From an uncultured Clostridia bacterium (lineage in GTDB: Bacteria; Bacillota; Clostridia; Oscillospirales; Oscillospiraceae), in the NCBI GenBank assembly GCA_946184215.1, contig CAMHER010000073.1:1-8558 (forward strand): DNA of 8,558 bases, in the 5' to 3' direction. The notes below the pieces were generated by a model. It ran no database searches. It had not been told where the DNA came from and worked only from the letters and a program-made list of their open reading frames with translations. This document shows, one piece after another, positions 1 to 4,848 of this stretch. Both the position numbers and the translations under genes were made by a program. Position 1 is the stretch's first letter; every line of letters begins with the position of its first letter.

Positions 1-162
1 ATCGAGGGTTCGATTGATTTCGCTGCCAAACGACAAGTTTGGCAGCGAATGATTCATGGAATCATTCGCACGATGCTCATTGCAATGAATATATGGCCAA
101 ACAGCTATACTGTTTGGCTGCGCGGCAAAGCCGCGCGGCAAAAAGCTTTTTGGCTTTTCGCC
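1..162. repeat. Array of tandem inverted repeats upstream of trxB
   Basis: No gene is supported here. The stretch is tiled by perfect or near-perfect stems: 1-5 with 10-14; 19-31 with 37-49 (13 bp, core CGCTGCCAAAC); 45-55 with 59-69 (11 bp, 3-nt loop); a 12-bp palindrome at 77-88; 96-104 with 110-118 (GCCAAACAG); 120-126 with 130-136 (GCGCGGC, loop AAA); and 137-146 with 153-162 (one mismatch, containing AAAAAGCTTTTT at 140-151). The first two large stems share bases 45-49, so both cannot form fully at once. The array ends 16 nt before the trxB Shine-Dalgarno, so it could lie in the trxB leader, be a dispersed intergenic repeat, or be the 3' region of a gene to the left. The structures are seen directly; any function is inference. 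Confidence 0.7.
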
Positions 163-178
163 ATCATATAGTCATTAT

Positions 179-184
179 AAGGAG
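179..184 (+). promoter_or_regulatory. Shine-Dalgarno of trxB (decides the start)
   Basis: AAGGAG lies 11 nt before the ATG at 196 and only 2 nt before the in-frame TTG at 187. The spacing is long for the ATG but impossible for the TTG, so translation is assigned to 196. I found no convincing sigma-A promoter in the upstream 180 bases; TATACT at 106-111 falls in a hairpin loop and has no well-spaced -35 partner. Confidence 0.7.
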
Positions 185-195
185 TATTGATTAAA

Positions 196-1101
196 ATGAT
201 CTACGACATTATCATTATCGGGGGCGGCCCCGCGGGGCTGACCGCCGCCGTCTACGCCCGCCGCGCGGGAAAGAGCGTGCTGGTGCTGGAAAAGGCCGCG
301 CTCGGCGGCCAGATCACATGGAGCCCGAAGGTGGAGAATTTCCCCTCCGTCGTGTCGATCTCCGGCACGGACCTGGGCGACCGCATGGCCGAGCAGGCCA
401 TGGCGCAGGGCGCCGAGGTCGAGATCGAAGAGGTCACCGGGATCGAGGACTGCGGCGATTGCCGCCGCGTAAGCTGCGAATTCGGCGCGCACTATGAGGG
501 ACGCGCCGTGATCCTCGCGACCGGCGCGAAGCCCCGGATGCTGGGCGTGGAGCGTGAGGAAGAGCTGGTCGGCTCCGGCGTGGGCTACTGCGCGGTGTGC
601 GACGGCGCGTTCTTCAAGGATCTGCCCGTAGCCGTCAGCGGCGGCGGCAACAGCGCGCTGCAGGACGCGATGCTCCTCTCCGAGACCTCAAGCCGCGTGT
701 ATCTCATCCACCGGCGCGACAGCTTCCGCGGCGAGGAGGCGCTGGTGGAGGCGCTGCGGGAAAAGGACAACGTCGAGTTTGTCTTAAACGCCGCGATCAC
801 GCGCCTTGTCGGCGAGGACGAGCTGACGGGCGTCGTCGTCCGGCAGAACGGCGAAGAGCGTGAGATCCCGGTCGACGGGCTGTTCGTCGCGATCGGCCAC
901 GAGCCGGACAACGGCGCGTTTGCCGAACATCTCGCGCTGGATGAGCGCGGATACGCCGCGTCGGACGAGAGCTGCGTGACAAAGACGCCCTGGCTCTTCG
1001 TGGCGGGCGACTGCCGCGCGAAGAAGGTGCGCCAGCTGACCACCGCTGTGGCAGACGGCGCTGTCGCCGCGCTGGCCGCGTGCAGCTGGCTGGATAAGTA
1101 G
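196..1101 (+). CDS. trxB: Thioredoxin reductase (NADPH, FAD)
   Basis: This is a 301-residue cytoplasmic flavoenzyme of the low-Mr thioredoxin reductase family, close to the usual 305-320 residues. It passes electrons from NADPH through FAD and a redox disulfide to thioredoxin. The FAD-binding GGGPAG is at residues 9-14, the redox CAVC at 132-135 followed by DG, the NADPH-domain GGGNSA at 149-154, HRRDSFR at 172-178 and the C-terminal FAD-contacting GD at 271-272 followed by RQLTTAVADG. The intact HRRDxFR argues for NADPH rather than ferredoxin as donor. GGGNSA replaces the more common GGGDSA. An additional CGDC at 86-89 plus Cys94 sits in the FAD domain and is not a standard family feature. 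No thioredoxin gene is visible nearby. It ends 102 bp before csaA on the same strand, with no convincing terminator between, so co-transcription is possible. Confidence 0.93.
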   Translation: MIYDIIIIGGGPAGLTAAVYARRAGKSVLVLEKAALGGQITWSPKVENFPSVVSISGTDLGDRMAEQAMAQGAEVEIEEVTGIEDCGDCRRVSCEFGAHYEGRAVILATGAKPRMLGVEREEELVGSGVGYCAVCDGAFFKDLPVAVSGGGNSALQDAMLLSETSSRVYLIHRRDSFRGEEALVEALREKDNVEFVLNAAITRLVGEDELTGVVVRQNGEEREIPVDGLFVAIGHEPDNGAFAEHLALDERGYAASDESCVTKTPWLFVAGDCRAKKVRQLTTAVADGAVAALAACSWLDK

Positions 1102-1114
1102 TTTCTGCTTTTTC

Positions 1115-1182
1115 GTTCCTGGTTTTTAGAAAGGAACCTCATCCGGCGGACAGCGTCCGCCACCTTCCCCAAGGGGGAAGGC
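1115..1182. repeat. REP-like double-hairpin intergenic element
   Basis: The trxB-csaA gap is mostly inverted repeats. A weak stem pairs 1115-1120 with 1132-1137 (GTTCCT/AGGAAC), a 7-bp GC stem pairs 1145-1151 with 1155-1161 (GGCGGAC/GTCCGCC, 3-nt loop), and an 8-bp stem pairs 1163-1170 with 1174-1181 (CCTTCCCC/GGGGAAGG). There is no following T-run, so it is not a normal intrinsic terminator. From memory, CCTTCCCC..GGGGAAGG elements recur between genes in Oscillospiraceae genomes; I could not check copy number. In mRNA it would place stable structure between the two genes, and it ends 8 bp before the csaA Shine-Dalgarno. Confidence 0.6.
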
Positions 1183-1203
1183 TATAAGGAAAGGATATTG
1201 AAA

Positions 1204-1533
1204 ATGGCCACCTTTGACGATTTTATGAAGCTGGATATCCGGGTCGGCACGATCACGGAGGCCAGGGTCTTTGCCAAGGCGAGGAAGCCCGCCTACCAGC
1301 TCGTTGTGGACTTCGGCCCGGAGATCGGCACGAAGAAGTCCTCGGCGCAGATCACGCAGCACTATACGCCCGAGGAGCTCGTCGGCAGGCAGGTGCTGGC
1401 CGTCGTGAACTTCCCGCCGCGGCAGATCGCGGACTTTATGTCCGAGGTGCTGGTGCTGGGCACCTACAGCGAGGGCGGCGTGGTGCTGATAACCCCGGAC
1501 AAGCGGGTAGCGAACGGCGACAAGCTGGGCTGA
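1204..1533 (+). CDS. csaA: CsaA-type tRNA-binding domain protein / export chaperone
   Basis: This small cytoplasmic protein of 109 residues is full length for CsaA (about 110). CsaA is a homodimeric OB-fold protein related to the EMAP-II/Trbp111 tRNA-binding domain and was described in Bacillus subtilis as having chaperone and SecA-associated export activity. The family pattern covers the protein: FDDFMKLDIRVGTI near residues 4-17, KPAYQLVVDFG at 28-38, SSAQIT at 46-51, YTPEELVGRQV at 54-64 and the hallmark RQIADFMSEVLVLG at 73-86. The ATG at 1204 is chosen because AAAGGA at 1190-1195 is 8 nt upstream; an in-frame TTG at 1198 is too close to that site. It follows trxB and ends directly before a bidirectional terminator. 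Whether it acts on tRNA or on exported proteins here cannot be told. Confidence 0.9.
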   Translation: MATFDDFMKLDIRVGTITEARVFAKARKPAYQLVVDFGPEIGTKKSSAQITQHYTPEELVGRQVLAVVNFPPRQIADFMSEVLVLGTYSEGGVVLITPDKRVANGDKLG

Positions 1534-1539
1534 AACAGC

Positions 1540-1582
1540 AAAAACGCAGGCAGTGAAACTGTTTTCACTGCCTGCGTTTTTT
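1540..1582. terminator. Bidirectional intrinsic terminator (csaA / HAD gene)
   Basis: A perfect 14-bp stem pairs CGCAGGCAGTGAAA (1545-1558) with 1563-1576 around the loop CTGT. It is flanked by an A-run at 1540-1544 and a T-run at 1577-1582, so it can stop transcription of csaA on the plus strand and of the HAD gene on the minus strand. The last base pairs of the T-run overlap the HAD stop codon (1581-1583). Confidence 0.93.
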
Positions 1583-2408
1583 ATTCTGCCAGGAGTCCTT
1601 CGATAAACTTCGCCACCCCGTCGTGCTCGTTGTCGTCGCAGACTGTGTCCGCCGCGGCCTTGACGGCAAAGTCCGCGTTGCCCATCGCGACGCCCGTGCC
1701 CGCGGCGCGGAGCATGCTCAAGTCGTTGGTGCCGTCGCCGAAGGCAACCGTCTCTTCCCGGGCAATGCCCAGCTTGTCACACAGGGCTCTGAGGGCGTCG
1801 CCCTTGTTGGCCGCGGCGATGTTCAGCTCGATATTCGTGGGGATCGAGGTGCTGACGGCGATCTCCGGGAAGAGGGAGGGCAGAAGCTCCAGTTGCCGTT
1901 TTCTCTCTTTCAGATCGCGGAAGTGCATCTGGGTCTTCTGGATGCTGCCGCCGTCGGCGCGCAGGTAATCCTTCAGATCCTCCACCGGCGTGCGCGAGCG
2001 GCGAAACATCTCGAGAATGCCCTTGTCCGTAATATACTCTCCCGCATGGTCGAGAAAGTACTGCGAGACAAAGCCCCAGTTGTCCTTATAGCAGTCATAG
2101 AGCACGTCGAGCGTGTCCATGTACTCCATCAGCCGGATGGCCAGCTCGTTTCCGATCTCGGCGCGGTAGAGCGCGGCGTCTGCCTGCGCGTCATAGACAT
2201 AGGCGCCGTTGACTGTGATGAAATAGCGGGAAAAGGGCTGTAGCTTCAGCGCAGTCGGGATGACCTTGTAGATCCGGCCCGTGGCCGGGACGATCTGTGC
2301 GCCGGCCTCAAAGGCCGCCTGCAGGACCCGCAGAGACCGCGCCGCGATGGTCTTGTCGTCGTGCAGAAGCGTGCCGTCAAGGTCGAAGGCAATCAGCTTG
2401 TACTTCAT
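1581..2408 (-). CDS. Cof-type HAD-IIB family phosphatase
   Basis: This 275-residue cytoplasmic hydrolase belongs to the haloacid dehalogenase superfamily, Cof/YbiV/YidA-like IIB group, which dephosphorylates small phosphorylated metabolites such as sugar phosphates, FMN or PLP. All four catalytic motifs are present: DLDGT at 9-13 with Asp9 as the expected nucleophile, the motif II Thr43 in PATGR, Lys202 in NKGD, and GDGTND at 224-229 that binds Mg2+. The IIB-type cap occupies roughly residues 85-190. The ATG at 2408 is preferred over an in-frame GTG at 2420 because the GTG lies inside the GGAGGG Shine-Dalgarno, which sits 4-5 nt before the ATG. The start overlaps the LysR stop as ATGA, indicating translational coupling. 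The physiological substrate is unknown. Confidence 0.92.
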   Translation of the reverse strand: MKYKLIAFDLDGTLLHDDKTIAARSLRVLQAAFEAGAQIVPATGRIYKVIPTALKLQPFSRYFITVNGAYVYDAQADAALYRAEIGNELAIRLMEYMDTLDVLYDCYKDNWGFVSQYFLDHAGEYITDKGILEMFRRSRTPVEDLKDYLRADGGSIQKTQMHFRDLKERKRQLELLPSLFPEIAVSTSIPTNIELNIAAANKGDALRALCDKLGIAREETVAFGDGTNDLSMLRAAGTGVAMGNADFAVKAAADTVCDDNEHDGVAKFIEGLLAE

Positions 2409-3370
2409 GCTTCCCTCCACCGTTTTCCGTTTTCATAGTCCTGCAGGAATGCCGCGATCCGTTCGAGCAGATCGGCGCCGCGGCTCTCGGCGTCCGCGTC
2501 GGCGCGCACATAGGCGCAAACCTTGTCGGTATCCGGCAGGTAGGGCAGGGGGAAGAGCTCAACGCGCTCGCGATAATCCGCCTGCAGGGCGCCATCGAGC
2601 ATATCCCAGAAGAGCTTGGCATAGACCAGCACGCCCACGCCGGAGAGCGCGAGCTGAAACGCGTTTTCCACATTCGTCAGCTCGCAGACAAAATTGGGGC
2701 TGACGTCGTAGTATTTCATATAATGCATCAGGCTGCGCCCGCCGGAGGAGTTGCGCGGCTGCTTGATAAACGGCGCCTTTTCAAAGAAACGCAGATCCAC
2801 GCCGCGGGAAAAGCTCTCGCACAGCTCGTCATAGCGCGCGCCGGAAAGCGAACGCATCAGCTTCTTCGGCACCACCAGCAGCTGCTCCTTGCGGCAGAGC
2901 TCGACCGTCCGGTAGGAGGACGGGGGACTGGCAATCGAGCCGATGACCAGATCGACCCCTTCGTGCGAGACGGCCTTTTCCAGCTCCTCGGGGGATTCCT
3001 CGCTGATGCGGACATACACGCCGCTGTGGGCATCTATATAACCGGGCAGCACCCGGGGCAGGATCGCACGGGCGAGAGTATGCTCGATCCCGACGTGGAT
3101 GCTCTCCTCCCCCCGTCCCGCGGTGCCGCAGGTCTCCTCAAATTCCTGCTTGAGCTTGAGCATCTCCTTGGCCGTCTGCAGAAAAAGCTTGCCGTTCTGC
3201 GTAAGGCGCAGCGGGCGGCTGCGGAGAAGAAGCTCGGTCCCCAGTTCGCTCTCCAGCTTCGCAATCTGCTTGGACAGCGACTGCTGCGAGAGGAACAGGT
3301 GCTTGGCGGCGGTGGAGAAGCTGCCCTCCTCAGCCACGGCAATAAAGCTGTTGATCAGTGTAAAGTCCAT
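2405..3370 (-). CDS. LysR-family transcriptional regulator
   Basis: This DNA-binding regulator is 321 residues, slightly longer than the usual 290-310. The N-terminal winged helix-turn-helix spans about residues 1-60, with the typical pattern FIAVAEEGSFSTAAKHL (9-25), LSQQSLSKQIAKLE (27-40) and an L..R..R..LT wing; a linker helix follows, and the two-lobed effector-binding domain starts near residue 92 (SIHVGIEH). LysR proteins are usually tetramers that respond to a small-molecule inducer. The start at 3370 is preceded by only a weak GGGGG 8 nt upstream. The gene diverges from the TAXI transporter and shares its stop with the HAD start, so its likely targets are its own promoter and the transporter promoter (inference). 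The inducer is unknown; it may be the transported ligand. Confidence 0.93.
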   Translation of the reverse strand: MDFTLINSFIAVAEEGSFSTAAKHLFLSQQSLSKQIAKLESELGTELLLRSRPLRLTQNGKLFLQTAKEMLKLKQEFEETCGTAGRGEESIHVGIEHTLARAILPRVLPGYIDAHSGVYVRISEESPEELEKAVSHEGVDLVIGSIASPPSSYRTVELCRKEQLLVVPKKLMRSLSGARYDELCESFSRGVDLRFFEKAPFIKQPRNSSGGRSLMHYMKYYDVSPNFVCELTNVENAFQLALSGVGVLVYAKLFWDMLDGALQADYRERVELFPLPYLPDTDKVCAYVRADADAESRGADLLERIAAFLQDYENGKRWREA

Positions 3371-3413
3371 CTGTTTTACCCCCGATCCTTACATTATAAA
3401 TTCAACATTTTGG

Positions 3414-3442
3414 AGTATAACATGCCTTTCCGCTCCCGTCAA
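3414..3442 (-). promoter_or_regulatory. Sigma-A promoter of the LysR-HAD pair
   Basis: On the minus strand TTGACG (3442-3437), a 17-bp spacer and TATACT (3419-3414) form a near-consensus promoter, each box matching 5 of 6 bases, with TG one base before the -10 (extended -10). Transcription would begin near 3407, giving a leader of about 37 nt. A second, weaker TATAAT (3398-3393) lies downstream without a good -35. The region 3400-3418 carries an imperfect dyad (5 of 9 pairs) that includes a T-N11-A spacing, a possible autoregulatory LysR site but weak. Confidence 0.75.
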
Positions 3443-3630
3443 TTCCCTTTTTCTTCCCTCTTTTGTTTGCTTTTTTGTTCTTATTCTTTATATTTTAATA
3501 TTTAGATTGGCTTTTTCTTTTGAATATTGTTCTAATATTGCTTCTTCAGCTTTTCCCGTTCGTCTTTTTGCTGTACTCCTTTTCGCGATACTCCCTCTTT
3601 TCGCTTGCTTTTTTCAATTTCTGGTTGTAT
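3421..3630. other. Pyrimidine-rich, AT-rich intergenic tract
   Basis: This is the core of the 357-bp gap between the divergent LysR and TAXI genes. By hand count, 3421-3630 contains about 54% T, 23% C, 11% G and 11% A on the plus strand, so about 77% pyrimidine and 35% GC, in sharp contrast to the GC-rich genes on both sides. No supported gene is seen in either strand; open frames here are hydrophobic only because T-rich codons give Leu/Phe. It contains the LysR promoter at its left end and a candidate transporter promoter at its right end. Confidence 0.75.
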
Positions 3631-3633
3631 TAT
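3605..3633 (+). promoter_or_regulatory. Candidate sigma-A promoter of the TAXI TRAP operon
   Basis: TTGCTT (3605-3610), a 17-bp spacer and TATTAT (3628-3633) fit a sigma-A promoter with a good -10 (5 of 6) and a poor -35 (3 of 6), which would suit activator dependence. Transcription would start near 3640, giving a leader of about 88 nt before the ATG at 3728. T-rich DNA yields chance matches, so this is tentative. Confidence 0.4.
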
Positions 3634-3652
3634 TTACGCATGAAAAGCGTAA
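3634..3652. promoter_or_regulatory. Candidate operator dyad at the TRAP transcription start
   Basis: TTACGC (3634-3639) and GCGTAA (3647-3652) form a perfect 6-bp inverted repeat with a 7-bp centre, directly after the candidate -10 box and over the expected start point. A protein dimer bound here would block initiation. It lacks symmetric T-N11-A, so it need not be a LysR site; it could also fold as a small hairpin in the leader. Confidence 0.35.
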
Positions 3653-3727
3653 TTCGCCCGTTTGACCGCAGCAAAGGCAGGCGGCGAGCAGCTTTTCAAA
3701 TAAACCCGATCCGGGAGGAAAACCGAA

Positions 3728-4771
3728 ATGAAAAAGATTCTCGCTCTCATCCTGGCCCTGTGTCTCGTCTTCGCGCTGTGCGCCTGCGGCCAGTCTGCAG
3801 TTCCTGCTCCCGCCGCTCCCGCGGCCGACGCCCCTGCGGCAGATGCCCCCGCTGCTGACGACGCGCCCGCTGCCGTCTCCGCCAATCTGACGATGGGCAC
3901 CGGCGGCGAAGCCGGCACCTATTACGCCTTCGGCGGCGTGCTGGGCAGCTATGTCGGCCAGAATACCGATATTTCCATCAACGTCGTCTCTTCTACCGGC
4001 AGCGCCGCGAACATCACCGGCATCGTGACCGACGGCATCTATGACCTGGCCACCGTGCAGTCCGACGTTATGACCTACGCCTATAACGGCACGAACAGCT
4101 TCGCCGATGTCGGCGCGCTGGACGGCTTCCGCGTGCTGGGCGGTCTGTATGCCGAGACGGTGCAGATCGTCTCCGTCGATCCCTCGATCACCTCTGTGGC
4201 CGATCTCAAGGGCAAGAACGTCTGCGTGGGCGACGTCGGCTCCGGCACCTACTTCAACACCGTGGATATCCTGGCCGCCTACGACATGACGCTTGATGAC
4301 ATTAAGCCCGTATACGAGTCCTTCGGCTCCTCCACCGAAAGTCTGCGCGACGGCAAGATCGACGCCGCCTTCACCACGGCCGGCGCTCCCACGCCCTCGA
4401 TCGTTGACCTCGCCACGACCAACACCGTGACTCTCGTTTCCATCGATGACGCGCATATGGCGAAGCTGCTTGACGCCTGCCCCTGGTACGCCTCCTACAC
4501 GATCCCGGCCGGCACCTACAACGGCCAGGCTGCCGATGCGCTGACCGTTACGGTCAAGGCCACGCTGGTATGCCGCGCCGATCTGGACGATGATGTCGCC
4601 TATGCGATCGTCTCGACGATCTTCAACAACACTGGCGATATCGCCGCGCTGCACGCCAAGGGCGCCGAGCTCTCGCTCGACTTTGCCACCGACGGCATCG
4701 CCGTTCCCTTTGCCGCGGGCGCCGCGAGATTCTATGCCGAAAACGGCATCACCGTGGCCACCGCTCCCTGA
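3728..4771 (+). CDS. TAXI family TRAP transporter substrate-binding lipoprotein
   Basis: This 347-residue lipoprotein is the extracytoplasmic solute receptor of a TRAP transporter. A lipoprotein signal peptide runs MKK, a hydrophobic stretch (4-19) and Cys20 in the context LCAC, giving a membrane-anchored protein outside the cell. Residues about 25-50 are an Ala/Pro/Asp linker with a repeated PAADA unit. The mature domain opens with GTGGEAGTYYAFGG (57-70), the hallmark of the TAXI (TRAP-associated extracytoplasmic immunogenic) family, and continues with the family pattern VVSSTGSAANI, DLATVQSD, VADLKGKNVCVGDVGSGT and DAAFTTAGAP. GGAGG at 3714-3718 is 9 nt before the start. The cognate fused permease follows 77 bp downstream. 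Known TAXI proteins bind glutamate, 2-oxoglutarate or related organic acids; the ligand here is not deducible. Confidence 0.94.
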   Translation: MKKILALILALCLVFALCACGQSAVPAPAAPAADAPAADAPAADDAPAAVSANLTMGTGGEAGTYYAFGGVLGSYVGQNTDISINVVSSTGSAANITGIVTDGIYDLATVQSDVMTYAYNGTNSFADVGALDGFRVLGGLYAETVQIVSVDPSITSVADLKGKNVCVGDVGSGTYFNTVDILAAYDMTLDDIKPVYESFGSSTESLRDGKIDAAFTTAGAPTPSIVDLATTNTVTLVSIDDAHMAKLLDACPWYASYTIPAGTYNGQAADALTVTVKATLVCRADLDDDVAYAIVSTIFNNTGDIAALHAKGAELSLDFATDGIAVPFAAGAARFYAENGITVATAP

Positions 4772-4791
4772 GCATAGTCTCTGATCCGTTC

Positions 4792-4823
4792 CCGGGTGCC
4801 GCCTGACAACGGGCGGCACCCGG
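4792..4823 (+). terminator. Strong intra-operon hairpin between receptor and permease
   Basis: A perfect 12-bp GC stem pairs CCGGGTGCCGCC (4792-4803) with 4812-4823 around an 8-nt loop, 20 bp after the receptor stop. A short TCTTTT follows only after several other bases, so it is at best a leaky terminator. In binding-protein transport operons such hairpins commonly protect the receptor mRNA 3' end or attenuate read-through, giving more receptor than permease. The permease Shine-Dalgarno AGGAGG (4835-4840) lies just beyond and remains free. Confidence 0.7.
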
Positions 4824-4848
4824 CACTGTCTTTTAGGAGGAATGATCC

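Noticed and set aside
105..167. Minus-strand 20-residue frame starting MMAKSQK and ending at a TAG
   Set aside because: It lies entirely in the hairpin array, has no Shine-Dalgarno, and its reading is explained by the stem sequences.
2297..3505. 402-residue plus-strand open frame
   Set aside because: It runs antisense to the LysR gene, which has clear family motifs; it shows no recognisable domain and is a product of GC-rich codon mirroring.
3546..3617. Minus-strand 23-residue Lys/Glu-rich frame in the pyrimidine tract
   Set aside because: The charged composition follows from the purine bias of that strand; there is no good start codon context.
3520..3858. Hydrophobic 112-residue plus-strand frame starting with TTG in the LysR-TAXI gap
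   Set aside because: The hydrophobic stretch comes from the T-rich tract, there is no Shine-Dalgarno, and the frame runs out of phase into the receptor gene.
3614..4819. 401-residue minus-strand open frame rich in Gly, Val and Asp
   Set aside because: It is the antisense shadow of the TAXI receptor gene; its composition reflects complementary codons and it has no ribosome binding site or motif.
4838..4848. The gap hairpin at 4792-4823 as a full operon terminator
   Set aside because: The T-rich stretch is short and separated from the stem, and the cognate permease with a strong Shine-Dalgarno follows at once, so read-through must occur.
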